DNA of 64,000 nucleotides from assembly GCF_024462775.1 (NCBI RefSeq), contig NZ_JANGCE010000009.1, forward strand, positions 1-64,000, written 5' to 3'. The translations under genes were made by a program, and so were the position numbers. This document shows positions 40,308-49,211 of this stretch, in pieces (the stretch's first letter is position 1; each line of letters starts with the position of its first letter). The notes under the pieces were generated by a model. It worked only from the letters and a program-made list of their open reading frames with translations, made no database searches and had not been told where the DNA came from. This DNA comes from Butyricicoccus faecihominis. Lineage in GTDB: Bacteria > Bacillota > Clostridia > Oscillospirales > Butyricicoccaceae.

Positions 40308-42782
40308 TTGGCAACTGGCAAAAGAAAATCGCATCGCTTTGGGCACGGCTTAGCGCGCGTGCTGCTTACGCTGCTGCTTATTGGCGTGCTGTGCGGCTGC
40401 TTCTGCGGCATGGCGTTCGCCTATTATGTGCATGCTTATATCAATCCCTCGATCGAGGAGACCGTAAGCGAGATGAGCATGGGGATGGGGCTTGACCTCA
40501 ACTCGTTCATCTATTCGGTCGACCCCGAAACCGGAGAGGAAAAGCTGTACGAAACGCTCAAAGGCACGGAAAACCGCATTTGGGTCGATGGCGACCAGAT
40601 CCCGCAGAACCTGAAAAACGCGGTCGTCGCGATCGAGGACCAGCGCTTTTATCAGCACAAGGGCGTGGACTGGAAGCGCACGCTGGGCGCGGTTCAGACA
40701 TGGCTGTTCGGCGGCGGCCAATACGGCGGCTCGACGATTACCCAGCAGCTGATTAAGAACATGACGCAAGAGGACGACTACTCGGTCAAGCGCAAGGTGA
40801 ACGAAATTTTCCGCGCGCTCGCTTTTGAAAAAGAGATCGACGACAAAGAGCGCATCCTCGAAATGTACCTGAATACGATCTATCTGGGGCGCAACACCTA
40901 CGGCGTCAAAACCGCGGCGGCGACCTACTTCGGCAAGGAAATATCCGATCTTGATCTCGCTGAGTGCGCGATCTTGGCCGGTATCACCAACAATCCTTCG
41001 CTGTACGATCCCTACACCTACCCGAGCAACATCAAAAAACGGCAGGAGACCATTCTGGAGCAGATGCTCAAGCAGGGGATGATCACGCAGGCGGAGCACG
41101 ACGCGGCGGTGGCCGAGGAGCTGAATTACCGTTCGGTCGAACTGTATAACCAAGATCTGTCCGAGCCGTACACCTATTTCACCGACGCCGTCATCAAGGA
41201 CGTGATTAAGGACCTGATGGATCAGAAGGGCGTATCACAACTGGTTGCGTCCAACATGGTAAACTCCGGCGGCCTGAAAATTTACGCGACGATCGATACC
41301 CGCGTCCAGCAGATCATGGACGAGGAGTATAATAACGCGGAAAACTTCCCGAACTATGAGCGCGACGGCATGCTGCCGGAAAGCGCGATGGTCATCACGG
41401 ATAAGCAGGGCAACATTCGCGGCATCGTCGGCGGTCGAGGCGAAAAGAAGGGCAAGCTGTCCTTCTCCCGCGCGACGGACGCCAAGCGTCAGCCCGGTTC
41501 GTCGATCAAGCCGCTGTCCACCTATGGCCCCGCGATGGACAAGGGCATTATCGTGCCCACCTCCAGCGTTTACGACAAGCCGCTCAAGGAAGTGGACGGC
41601 AAGATGTGGCCGCGCAACGACTCCGGCCGCTATACCGGCGGGCCGATGGTCGTCAAGACCGCGCTGGCCCACTCGGTCAACACTGTGGCGGTGCAGATCA
41701 TGAATATGCTCACGCCGCAGGCTTCTTTTGACTTCCTGACCCAGCGGCTGGGCTTCCAAGAATCTCTTGTTCCAAACCGGCAGAACGCGGACGGCTCGGT
41801 ATCCTCCGATATCGATCTTGCGCCGCTGGCGCTCGGCGGCCTGACCGACGGCGTGACCGTACGTCAGATGGCGGGCGGCTTCTCCGCCTTCATCAACGAC
41901 GGCGTGTTCGGCGGTACGCGCACCTATACCAAGGTGCTCGATTCCGAGGGCAATGTGGTGCTGGAAAACAATCCGCGCACCGATCTCGGCTTTGAAAACG
42001 TGCGGACCGCCTACTACATGCTCGAATGCATGCAGGGCACCACCTCGTTCGGCACCGCGACCAACGCGACCATCCCCGGCGTACAGACCGCCGGTAAGAC
42101 CGGTACGACGAGCGCGAACTACGATATCTGGTTCTGCGGCCTGACGCCAAAGTATTCCGGGGCTGTCTGGGTCGGCTATGACAAAAACTATACGCTGAAC
42201 GGCCTATACGGCCGAAACGCGGCCGCGATATGGACCACGATCATGCGGCGCGTGCATGAGGGCGATTCGGGCCTTGTGTTCGATTCGCATCCGCAGGATT
42301 TCGTCAACGCAAGCTACTGCATGGACAGCGGTCTCGCTCCCTCGGGCGCGTGCCGTTCGGCGGGCCGCGTTGCGACCGGACGCTTCTACAAGGATCAGGT
42401 GCCCACGGAGATCTGTAAGCATCAGGGCTATCAGAAATATAACCTGAGCGGCGGCATCGACGTGCCGGACGAGACCAAGGAACCCGATGATAAGGATAAG
42501 CCGGAAGAAAAGCCGGAGGAAAAACCGGTCGATCCCTCGACGGTCGACCCGGAAACCGGCTTGCCTTCCACCACTGATCCGGAAGGCGGCGCGACCAATC
42601 CGGGCGGAACGACCGATCCCGGCGGCACAACCGATCCGGGTGGAACGACCGATCCCGGAGGTACGACTGACCCGGGTGGGACGACCGACCCCGGCGGTAC
42701 GACCGATCCGGGCGGCACGACCGATCCCGGCGGTACGCCGGAACCCGAGCCGGAGCCTTCGCCGGACGACCCGGAGGCATAA
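40308..42782 (+). CDS. Class A penicillin-binding protein (transglycosylase/transpeptidase)
   Basis: The 824-residue protein has one N-terminal membrane helix (about 15-42). A GT51 domain follows, with catalytic EDQRFYQHKG and GGSTITQQLIKN. The transpeptidase domain has SxxK at S398 (PGSSIKPL), SVN (HSVNTV) and KTG (AGKTGTTS). It polymerises and cross-links peptidoglycan outside the membrane. The C-terminus is low complexity: an acidic DKPEEKPEEK stretch, eight copies of (T-D/N-P-G-G-T) and EPEPEPSPDD. The start is TTG 40308, 8 nt after GGGGAGG. It is driven by two tandem promoters. Confidence 0.95.
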   Translation: MATGKRKSHRFGHGLARVLLTLLLIGVLCGCFCGMAFAYYVHAYINPSIEETVSEMSMGMGLDLNSFIYSVDPETGEEKLYETLKGTENRIWVDGDQIPQNLKNAVVAIEDQRFYQHKGVDWKRTLGAVQTWLFGGGQYGGSTITQQLIKNMTQEDDYSVKRKVNEIFRALAFEKEIDDKERILEMYLNTIYLGRNTYGVKTAAATYFGKEISDLDLAECAILAGITNNPSLYDPYTYPSNIKKRQETILEQMLKQGMITQAEHDAAVAEELNYRSVELYNQDLSEPYTYFTDAVIKDVIKDLMDQKGVSQLVASNMVNSGGLKIYATIDTRVQQIMDEEYNNAENFPNYERDGMLPESAMVITDKQGNIRGIVGGRGEKKGKLSFSRATDAKRQPGSSIKPLSTYGPAMDKGIIVPTSSVYDKPLKEVDGKMWPRNDSGRYTGGPMVVKTALAHSVNTVAVQIMNMLTPQASFDFLTQRLGFQESLVPNRQNADGSVSSDIDLAPLALGGLTDGVTVRQMAGGFSAFINDGVFGGTRTYTKVLDSEGNVVLENNPRTDLGFENVRTAYYMLECMQGTTSFGTATNATIPGVQTAGKTGTTSANYDIWFCGLTPKYSGAVWVGYDKNYTLNGLYGRNAAAIWTTIMRRVHEGDSGLVFDSHPQDFVNASYCMDSGLAPSGACRSAGRVATGRFYKDQVPTEICKHQGYQKYNLSGGIDVPDETKEPDDKDKPEEKPEEKPVDPSTVDPETGLPSTTDPEGGATNPGGTTDPGGTTDPGGTTDPGGTTDPGGTTDPGGTTDPGGTTDPGGTPEPEPEPSPDDPEA
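42594..42737 (+). repeat. 18-bp tandem repeat in the PBP tail
   Basis: Eight units of 18 bp encode TNPGGT once and TDPGGT seven times. Third-position changes distinguish the units, so the array is not newly expanded. Confidence 0.9.
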
Positions 42783-42820
42783 CGCCCGGCAAAACAGCAC
42801 AAACTAGCAAAACAGCAAAA

Positions 42821-43131
42821 CTTTTTTCAGCGCCGCACAAGGCCGCACACATCGGGGAGGCAGCGGTGCCCTGTACCCGCAATCCGCTATAGCGGGGATG
42901 ATGCGGGGAAGGAGGGACGTCGTTTCGATGCGGCGTCCGCCCACAGAGCGATGAGAGACCGGTACTGCGCAACGGAGGACTGCGAACCATGTCAGGCGGG
43001 GAACCGAGCAGCATTAAGCAGAAACCATCGTGTGCCGCAGATCTGCCGATCTTGAGCTCGACGTGCGGAAAGGCAATCGGGAAGGCGATCTCGAATTTCC
43101 CGCGTGCGGTCTTGTGGGGCGCTGAAAAAAG
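42821..43131 (+). ncRNA. ffs: Large signal recognition particle RNA
   Basis: The conserved SRP core is plain at 42987-43018: CCATGTCAGGCGGGGAACCG followed by AGCAGCATTAAG, the Ffh-binding hairpin. The 5' domain (GGGGAGGCAGCGGTGCCCTG, near 42853) matches the Alu-type fold of long Clostridia/Bacillus SRP RNA. The ends pair: 42821-42841 with 43111-43131, 20 of 21 positions complementary, then GCCGCAC with GTGCGGT. Its place directly before dnaX is the standard one in Firmicutes. Exact 5' and 3' ends are inferred from the closing helix. The RNA docks ribosomes making membrane proteins to the translocon. Confidence 0.92.
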
Positions 43132-43164
43132 ATCAAATGCGCTTTTGCATAAAGTTCATAGACT

Positions 43165-43189
43165 GAGGCGGGCATACGCCCGCCTCTTT
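43165..43189 (+). terminator. Terminator between ffs and dnaX
   Basis: A 9-bp stem GAGGCGGGC-ATAC-GCCCGCCTC followed by TTTA. dnaX starts 32 bp later. Confidence 0.75.
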
Positions 43190-43220
43190 ATGGTATTCTT
43201 GATGGAAAGGGGCGGTGTGC

Positions 43221-44840
43221 ATGTATCAGGCGCTGTATCGGAAATGGCGGCCCATGACGTTCGCGGATGTGATCGGGCAGCAGCATATCACGGATACGCT
43301 GCGCGCGCAGCTCGTTTCCGGCAGGCTCAGCCACGCCTACCTGTTTACGGGCACGCGCGGTACGGGCAAGACCACCTGCGCCAAGATACTAGCGCGCGCG
43401 GTCAACTGTGAAAACCTGCAAAACGGAGACCCTTGCGGCGAATGCCCGGCCTGCCGCGGCATTTTGGACGGCTCGGTGCTCGATGTGACCGAGATTGACG
43501 CGGCTTCCAACAACGGCGTGGACAATATCCGCGATTTGCGGGATGAAACCCGCTATACGCCCGCGCAGGTAAAAAAACGTGTGTTCATCATCGACGAGGT
43601 GCACATGCTGTCGACCGGCGCGTTCAACGCGCTGCTAAAAACGCTCGAGGAGCCGCCCGGGCACGTACTGTTCATCCTCGCGACGACCGAGATACACAAG
43701 GTGCCGGCCACCATCCTGTCCCGCTGCCAGCGGTTTGATTTCCGCCGCATCGGGGCGGAGGACATCGCCCGCCGGCTGCTCGACATCGCGGCAAAGGAAC
43801 AAATCGAGCTGACCGAGGGCGCGGCCCGGCTGATCGCCCGCCTTGCGGACGGCGCCATGCGCGACGCGCTCTCCATGCTCGACCGCGCGGCGGCTTCCGG
43901 CGCGGTGAACGAGGACACGGTGACGAGCGCCCTCGGCATCCTTGGACAGGACGACGCGGTGAGTCTGGCCGAATACTTTAAAAAAGGCGATTTAGCGGGC
44001 GCGATCGCGCTGCTTGGCGAATACTACAACGCGGGGCGCGACCTTGCCGCTGTGTACGACCAAATGCTCACGCTGATTCGCGACGCGCTGCTGATCAAAA
44101 CCGCGCGGCAGGACGACGCGGCCCTCGCGGCGCTGATCTCTCCCGCCTATTCGGTGAGCACGCTCAAAAAGCTGTGCGACGGATTGGCGGCTTCCACGCT
44201 GCTCGCGTGGAGCCGGGGCATCGGCGCGTCGCTTGACCGGATGCGCAGCGCCTCCAACCGCCGGATCGAGGCCGAGCTATGCGCCGTGCGTTTATGCACG
44301 ATGGGCGCGGAGCAGTATGACTCGCTTGGCGGACGTCTGGAAGCGATTGAGGAAAAACTGAAAAACGGCGTGCCGGTCGCGTTCGCGGCGGCGGCTCCGG
44401 CGGCGCAAGCGGCGCCGGAAGACGGCCCGCCCCCGCCGGGCGATGAGGACGCGCCTCTCCTCGCGGAAGAGGACGGCGGCGCGGCGCAAAGCGCGAAGCC
44501 CGCGGCAAAGCCGGTAGATAGCTGGCCCGCGTGGCCGCGTCTGCTGGAAGCGCTCACCGGCAAGATCAATACGGGCGCGCACACGAACTTAAAGCTTTCC
44601 GCGCGGGGCGTGATGGAGGACGGCGCGCTCGTTCTGCTGTGCGAGGACGGGATTACCGCCATGTTGGCAAAGGCTGAACCGACCATGAAGGCCATCCGCG
44701 AGCAGGCGGCCGTTTTGGCGGGCGCGCCGATTAAGGTAAAGGTGCGGGAAGCGGACGCCGCTCCGCCGCCGCAGACCGGCGGCGCGGATGAGCTGATGGA
44801 TCGCGCAAAAGCATTCCATATAGAAATACATGAATTGTAA
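43221..44840 (+). CDS. dnaX: DNA polymerase III subunits gamma/tau
   Basis: The 539-residue clamp-loader ATPase has the typical MYQALYRKWRPMTFADVIGQ start, Walker A GTRGTGKTTCAKILARA, a zinc module (CGECPAC), DEVHMLSTGAFNALLKTLEEPP and the sensor TTEIHKVPATILSRCQRFDFRR. An Ala/Pro/acidic linker (about 390-430) precedes a small C-terminal domain. ATG 43221 is chosen over an overlapping GTG at 43215 from the GGAAAGGGG position. It heads the dnaX-ybaB-recR operon. Confidence 0.97.
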   Translation: MYQALYRKWRPMTFADVIGQQHITDTLRAQLVSGRLSHAYLFTGTRGTGKTTCAKILARAVNCENLQNGDPCGECPACRGILDGSVLDVTEIDAASNNGVDNIRDLRDETRYTPAQVKKRVFIIDEVHMLSTGAFNALLKTLEEPPGHVLFILATTEIHKVPATILSRCQRFDFRRIGAEDIARRLLDIAAKEQIELTEGAARLIARLADGAMRDALSMLDRAAASGAVNEDTVTSALGILGQDDAVSLAEYFKKGDLAGAIALLGEYYNAGRDLAAVYDQMLTLIRDALLIKTARQDDAALAALISPAYSVSTLKKLCDGLAASTLLAWSRGIGASLDRMRSASNRRIEAELCAVRLCTMGAEQYDSLGGRLEAIEEKLKNGVPVAFAAAAPAAQAAPEDGPPPPGDEDAPLLAEEDGGAAQSAKPAAKPVDSWPAWPRLLEALTGKINTGAHTNLKLSARGVMEDGALVLLCEDGITAMLAKAEPTMKAIREQAAVLAGAPIKVKVREADAAPPPQTGGADELMDRAKAFHIEIHEL

Positions 44841-44871
44841 GATACGAATTTAAAGGAGGACATCGTTTCAT

Positions 44872-45234
44872 ATGGCAAAGGGAAAATTTGGCGGCTTCGG
44901 CGGAGGCGGCATGAACATGCAGGCGATGATGAAGCAGGCGCAGAAGATGCAGGCCGATATGGTCAAGGCGCAGGAAGAGATCGCCCAGATGGAGACTGAG
45001 GCGACCGCCGGCGGCGGCGCGGTGACCGTGACCGTTTCCGGCACGAGCGAACTGAAAAAAATCGAGATCAAGCCCGAGGTGGTCGATCCCGACGATATTG
45101 AAATGCTGCAGGATCTGATTCTCGCGGCGGTGAACGAGGCGTTCCGCACGGCCCAGCAGAAGAGCCAGAGCCAGATGTCCGCGATCACCGGCGGTATGGG
45201 CGGCTTAGGCGGCATGGGCGGCGGCCTGTTCTGA
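44872..45234 (+). CDS. ybaB: YbaB/EbfC family nucleoid-associated protein
   Basis: The 120-residue protein has a Gly/Met-rich start ([25 protein letters not shown]), the central beta element [30 protein letters not shown] (in part) and a Gly/Met tail. It forms DNA-binding tweezer-like dimers. AAAGGAGG precedes the start; its stop overlaps the recR start (TGATG). Operon order as in most bacteria. Confidence 0.95.
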   Translation: MAKGKFGGFGGGGMNMQAMMKQAQKMQADMVKAQEEIAQMETEATAGGGAVTVTVSGTSELKKIEIKPEVVDPDDIEMLQDLILAAVNEAFRTAQQKSQSQMSAITGGMGGLGGMGGGLF

Positions 45235-45833
45235 TGGACTACTTTGCGCCGCCCGTGGAGCGGCTGATCGAAGAATTTGCCAAGCTACCGGGCATCGGAC
45301 AAAAGACCGCCCAGCGGCTGGCTTTTCATGTTCTGACGCTGCCCATCGAAGCGGCCGACCGCTTTGCGGACGCTATCCGCGACGCGAAGGCGAAGACCTG
45401 CCTGTGCAAGCGGTGCCAGAACCTGTCGGACAGCGAGACCTGCCCCATCTGCGCCAACGCTTCGCGCGACCAGAAAACGGTTTGCGTGGTGGCCGATCCG
45501 CGCGATGTGATCGCGTTTGAGCGCACCAAGGAGTACGGGGGGCTGTACCATGTGCTGCATGGCACGCTGTCGCCCCTGAACCACGTCGGGCCGGATGATA
45601 TCCGCATCCGCGAGCTGGTGCAGCGTGTCGCCGACGAGGATGTGCAGGAGGTCATTCTGGCCACCAATCCGGATACCGAAGGCGAGGCGACCGCGATGTA
45701 TATTTCGCGCCTTTTAAGCCCGTTTGAGATCAAAATCACGCGGCTGGCCTATGGCGTGCCGGTCGGCGGCCATTTGGAATATGTGGACGAGGTCACGCTG
45801 ACCCGCGCCCTAGAGGGCCGCCGCGAGCTGTAA
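45234..45833 (+). CDS. recR: Recombination mediator RecR
   Basis: The 199-residue protein has an HhH DNA-binding start (LPGIGQKTAQRLAFH), a four-Cys zinc finger (CKRCQNLSDSETCPIC), and a TOPRIM domain (VCVVADPRDVIAFERT, ATNPDTEGEATAMYI). It works with RecF/RecO in single-strand gap repair. Translation is coupled to ybaB. Confidence 0.97.
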   Translation: MDYFAPPVERLIEEFAKLPGIGQKTAQRLAFHVLTLPIEAADRFADAIRDAKAKTCLCKRCQNLSDSETCPICANASRDQKTVCVVADPRDVIAFERTKEYGGLYHVLHGTLSPLNHVGPDDIRIRELVQRVADEDVQEVILATNPDTEGEATAMYISRLLSPFEIKITRLAYGVPVGGHLEYVDEVTLTRALEGRREL

Positions 45834-45883
45834 CGCCCCGCCCGCCACCTGCTTTAATTCATCCACCGGGAGGAAACCAACCT

Positions 45884-47479
45884 GTGTCAAACCTAGTCAA
45901 AGAAATTGAAAACCGGCGCACATTTGCGATCATTTCGCACCCTGACGCCGGCAAAACCACAATCACGGAAAAATTCCTGCTGTACGGCGGCGCCATTCAG
46001 GAAGCCGGTATGGTAAAGGGCAAGAAAAACAGCCGCCACGCCGTGTCCGACTGGATGGAGATCGAAAAGCAGCGCGGTATTTCAGTCACCAGCTCGGTTT
46101 TGCAGTTCCAGTATAACGGCAAGTGCATCAATATTCTGGACACGCCGGGCCATCAGGACTTTTCTGAGGATACCTACCGCACGCTGATGGCGGCGGATTC
46201 CGCCGTTATGGTCATCGATGCGTCCAAGGGCGTGGAAATGCAGACGCGCAAGCTGTTCAAGGTGTGCGCGATGCGCGGCGTGCCCATTTTTACCTTCATC
46301 AACAAGATGGACCGTGAAGCGCGCGACCCGTACGAGCTGCTGGAGGAGATCGAGAACGAGCTCGGCATCGGCACCTATGCGGTCAACTGGCCCATCGGCT
46401 CCGGCCCGCGTTTCCGCGGCGTGTATGACCGCATGGACGATCAGGTGATCCAATTTGACGGCGCGGATTTTCGGCATGAGATCAAGGCGACCCGCCTGTC
46501 GATCGACGACCCGATTCTGGAAGGCACGATGCCAAAGGAACAGTATGATACCCTGTGCGACGATATTGAGCTGCTCTCCGGCGCGGGGGATGCGTTCGAT
46601 CTGGAAGCGGTGCACGCGGGCAAGCTGTCGCCGGTATTCTTCGGTTCGGCGCTGACCAATTTCGGCGTGGAGCCGTTTTTGGAAAAATTCCTTGAAATGT
46701 CCACGCCGCCGTCCCCCCGCAAGGCTGATATCGGCGTGATCGACCCGTTTGACGAGCATTTTTCCGCGTTTGTCTTTAAAATTCAGGCCAATATGAACAA
46801 GGCCCACCGCGACCGCGTGGCCTTTATGCGCATCTGCTCGGGCAAGTTCGAGCGCGGGCAGGATGTGCTGCATGTACAGTCGGGTAAAAAAATGTCCCTT
46901 GCCGCGCCGCAGCAGCTGATGGCGCAGGACCGCTCGGTCGTCGACGAGGCGTACGCGGGCGATATCATCGGTATTTTTGATCCCGGCGTGTTTTCCATCG
47001 GCGACACGGTGTGCGATCCCAAGCGCAAATGCGTCTATTCCGGCATTCCGACCTTTGCGCCCGAGCTGTTCGCGCGCGTCCGGCAAAAGGACACGCTTAA
47101 GCGGAAGCAGTTCGTCAAGGGCGTGGAACAGATCGCGCAGGAAGGCGCGATACAGATCTTCCGCGAGCCGAACTCCGGCATGGAGGAGGTCATCGTCGGC
47201 GTGGTGGGCGTTTTGCAGTTTGAAGTGCTCGAATACCGCCTGAAAAACGAGTATAACGTCGAAATCATCCGTGAGATGCTTCCCTATGAGCACCTCCGCT
47301 GGGTCGAAAACGACGAGGAGGACTTTGATATCAAGTCGCTCGTGCTCACGAGCGATACCAAGCCGGTGCAGGACTTCCGGGGCAATTATCTGCTCCTGTT
47401 CACCTCGCCTTGGAACGTCACCTATGCGACCGACCACAACGAGGGCCTGCGCTTGGCCGAATTTTCGGAAAACACCTGA
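45884..47479 (+). CDS. prfC: Peptide chain release factor 3
   Basis: The 531-residue translational GTPase has G1 SHPDAGKTTITE, G3 DTPGHQDFSEDTYRT, G4 NKMDREARDP and the RF3-specific second half (SGKKMSLAAPQQLMAQDRS, GVLQFEVLEYRL). It recycles RF1/RF2 from the ribosome. The start is GTG 45884, 10 nt after GGGAGG. Confidence 0.97.
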   Translation: MSNLVKEIENRRTFAIISHPDAGKTTITEKFLLYGGAIQEAGMVKGKKNSRHAVSDWMEIEKQRGISVTSSVLQFQYNGKCINILDTPGHQDFSEDTYRTLMAADSAVMVIDASKGVEMQTRKLFKVCAMRGVPIFTFINKMDREARDPYELLEEIENELGIGTYAVNWPIGSGPRFRGVYDRMDDQVIQFDGADFRHEIKATRLSIDDPILEGTMPKEQYDTLCDDIELLSGAGDAFDLEAVHAGKLSPVFFGSALTNFGVEPFLEKFLEMSTPPSPRKADIGVIDPFDEHFSAFVFKIQANMNKAHRDRVAFMRICSGKFERGQDVLHVQSGKKMSLAAPQQLMAQDRSVVDEAYAGDIIGIFDPGVFSIGDTVCDPKRKCVYSGIPTFAPELFARVRQKDTLKRKQFVKGVEQIAQEGAIQIFREPNSGMEEVIVGVVGVLQFEVLEYRLKNEYNVEIIREMLPYEHLRWVENDEEDFDIKSLVLTSDTKPVQDFRGNYLLLFTSPWNVTYATDHNEGLRLAEFSENT

Positions 47480-47514
47480 GCGTTCTGCCGATCAAAAGAG
47501 GTGCCTAGGAAAGA

Positions 47515-47582
47515 AAGGTACCTTCAAAAATAAACTTGACATAATAGCAAGGTACCTGTATAATGAAAATACAAGGTACCTT
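47515..47582. promoter_or_regulatory. Three AAGGTACCTT boxes around the marR promoter
   Basis: The palindrome AAGGTACCTT is at 47515-47524 and 47573-47582 and, with one change, at 47549-47558. The boxes lie upstream of -35, within the -35/-10 spacer and just after the start site. Boxes 2 and 3 are also the arms of a longer inverted repeat (AATAGCAAGGTACCT and complement). Autorepression by MarR is the natural reading. Confidence 0.75.
47536..47564 (+). promoter_or_regulatory. Consensus sigma-A promoter of marR
   Basis: TTGACA (47536-47541), 17 bp, TATAAT (47559-47564), both perfect. Confidence 0.9.
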
Positions 47583-47610
47583 GCTATTATTTTTTTAGGA
47601 GGCGTGATCC

Positions 47611-48294
47611 ATGTCTGATCTGAACGAACAATTACTGGAACAGCTTTTGCAACTCAGCGCACAGCTGCACCGGTTCCAGATACTGCGCTACCGGGATCGC
47701 GGGCCGCTGGGCAATCCGCACCGTGGGCAGGGGCGGGTGCTGTCTATTTTAAAGCTGCAACCCAAAATCAGCCAGAAGGAATTGAGCTATCTGCTTGATA
47801 TGCGCAACCAGTCGCTGGGCGAGCTGCTGGGCAAGCTGGAGCAAAAGGGCTACCTGACCCGCAAGCCGTCGGAGACCGACCGGCGCACGGCCATGATCGA
47901 GCTGACGCCGGAGGGCGAAGCCGCGGCAAACAGCGTGGGGGACGACCAAGGCGATACCGATAAGCTTTTTGCTTCCCTGTCCGACGAAGAGAAGGCCGAG
48001 CTGGAGGAATATCTGGCCCGCCTGATCGCCTCGCTGGAGGAAACCTTGGCGCAAGCCGGCGCGGACGACCGGCGGCCGGGCTTCGACGGCCCGCCGCACC
48101 GTGGCCCGCACCACGGCGGCCCGGACCCGCGTTTAGCGTTCGGCGGTCCGCATGAGCCGCATGGTCCCCGCGGCCCGCTTGACCGGATGGGCGGATGGGG
48201 CGCGCCGCATGGAAGGCCGCCCTTTCCCCGCGGCTGGGCCGATGCGTCCGATGAGGGGCAACCTCCCGAGGACGACGGCCGTGAGCAGCCGTAA
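47611..48294 (+). CDS. MarR family regulator with His/Pro/Gly-rich tail
   Basis: The 227-residue protein has a complete MarR winged helix (about 35-110: ISQKELSYLLDMRNQSLGELLGKLEQKGYL, wing KPSETDRRTAMIELTPEG). From about residue 150 it carries an unusual tail rich in His, Pro, Gly and Arg (PPHRGPHHGGPDP, GGPHEPHGPRGP), which might bind metal. AGGAGG precedes ATG 47611. It almost certainly regulates itself through three promoter boxes. What else it controls may have been lost, as the next gene is a fragment. Confidence 0.88.
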   Translation: MSDLNEQLLEQLLQLSAQLHRFQILRYRDRGPLGNPHRGQGRVLSILKLQPKISQKELSYLLDMRNQSLGELLGKLEQKGYLTRKPSETDRRTAMIELTPEGEAAANSVGDDQGDTDKLFASLSDEEKAELEEYLARLIASLEETLAQAGADDRRPGFDGPPHRGPHHGGPDPRLAFGGPHEPHGPRGPLDRMGGWGAPHGRPPFPRGWADASDEGQPPEDDGREQP

Positions 48295-48306
48295 AGGGGG
48301 CTTGCT

Positions 48307-48431
48307 ATGCGTGTTAAGGAATTCAGCGACGGCGTGATAGCCATTGCCATCACGCCGATGGCGTTCGGATACCGCTGCCCGAACAGTTTGACCGGGCGGG
48401 TGTTTTAAGCTTGCTCGCGGCGGATAACTGA
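48307..48431 (+). pseudogene. Broken TMEM175-like (DUF1211) membrane protein fragment
   Basis: The reading frame MRVKEFSDGVIAIAIT matches the first-helix signature FSDGVIAIxIT of TMEM175-type potassium channels, then goes out of phase. The matching continuation (about RIPLPEQFDRAGVLSLL) is in the next frame, and nothing remains after 48431. The full family is about 200 residues, so this is a remnant, 12 bp behind marR and just before a terminator. Confidence 0.65.
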
Positions 48432-48433
48432 AG

Positions 48434-48477
48434 AAAACGCGGCCCGCATGGAATGGGTTCCATACGGGCCGCGTTTT
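48434..48477. terminator. Bidirectional terminator after marR
   Basis: A 20-bp stem with one mismatch (AAAACGCGGCCCGCATGGAA against its complement), loop TGGG, A/T feet on both sides, between convergent genes. Confidence 0.93.
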
Positions 48478-48485
48478 ATTTGTGT

Positions 48486-49064
48486 TTATGTGAGGGGATC
48501 GTCCTCACGGGCCTTTACCGCGCGAAGATACAGCCAAAACAGCGCGAGCATGATGATATAGCCCACATACTGCGCCGCGATGCTCAGCATGTACTGCTCC
48601 ATCATCTGAAAGGTCGCCGCGACGACCGAGCAAAGCAGCGGCGCGTAGAAGCACCAGCGAATCCGGCGCGCGGGAAAGGCGTAGCCCTGCGGGATGATGC
48701 GCTCATCCAGCGCCCAAAACAAATTGAATTCGCTGAGCAGGTTGAAGATGCCCCCGGTCATGATCAGCAGCAGCGCGAAGATGGAAAGCGTGTCGACCGC
48801 GATCTGACGCTGCATCAGCAGCGAGCAGACGATCGAAAGGGCAAGCAGCACGACCGTGATGATCTGATACGCAAAGGCGCGGCCAAAGCGCACGGATTCG
48901 TCCGCAAGGCGCTTGAGATGAAGCACCATGATGGCGTAAGCCGCGAGGGAAAGCAGGCTGCCGGCGACGTTTACGGCAAAAGAATCGGTCAGCCCGGTCA
49001 GCCCTGCCAGCGCCGAGATCAACAGGGCGATCCAGATGGCGCGCAGGCTCGTATAGATTTTCAT
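48486..49064 (-). CDS. Six-helix membrane protein of unknown function
   Basis: The 192-residue hydrophobic protein has about six membrane segments and a short basic C-terminus. No family is recognised with confidence. ATG 49064 follows AAAGGAGG at 12 nt. An extended -10 (TGT-TATACT, 49101-49096 on the minus strand) is the probable promoter. It is divergent from the GntR-ABC operon. Confidence 0.65.
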   Translation of the reverse strand: MKIYTSLRAIWIALLISALAGLTGLTDSFAVNVAGSLLSLAAYAIMVLHLKRLADESVRFGRAFAYQIITVVLLALSIVCSLLMQRQIAVDTLSIFALLLIMTGGIFNLLSEFNLFWALDERIIPQGYAFPARRIRWCFYAPLLCSVVAATFQMMEQYMLSIAAQYVGYIIMLALFWLYLRAVKAREDDPLT

Positions 49065-49142
49065 AGGGTTTATTTGCCTCCTTTAATCTTCCTATAGTAT
49101 AACATGGAAATAAGAAAAATTAAATTATTTTTGGGAAACCTC

Positions 49143-49171
49143 TTGACAAGTGTGTGCGAATGTATTATTGT
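49143..49171 (+). promoter_or_regulatory. Promoter of the GntR-ABC operon
   Basis: TTGACA (49143-49148), 17 bp, TATTGT (49166-49171). Confidence 0.75.
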
Positions 49172-49182
49172 ATTACCATCAT

Positions 49183-49198
49183 AGTACAGAAGTACAGA
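49183..49198. promoter_or_regulatory. Tandem AGTACAGA repeat, candidate GntR operator
   Basis: Two direct AGTACAGA copies just after the transcription start; GTAC-AGAA-GTAC inside them is also a dyad. Likely site for the GntR protein encoded directly downstream. Confidence 0.5.
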
Positions 49199-49211
49199 GA
49201 GGAGCACGGCT

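Noticed and set aside
46082-47437. 451-codon minus-strand open frame
   Set aside because: Antisense to prfC; no motif.
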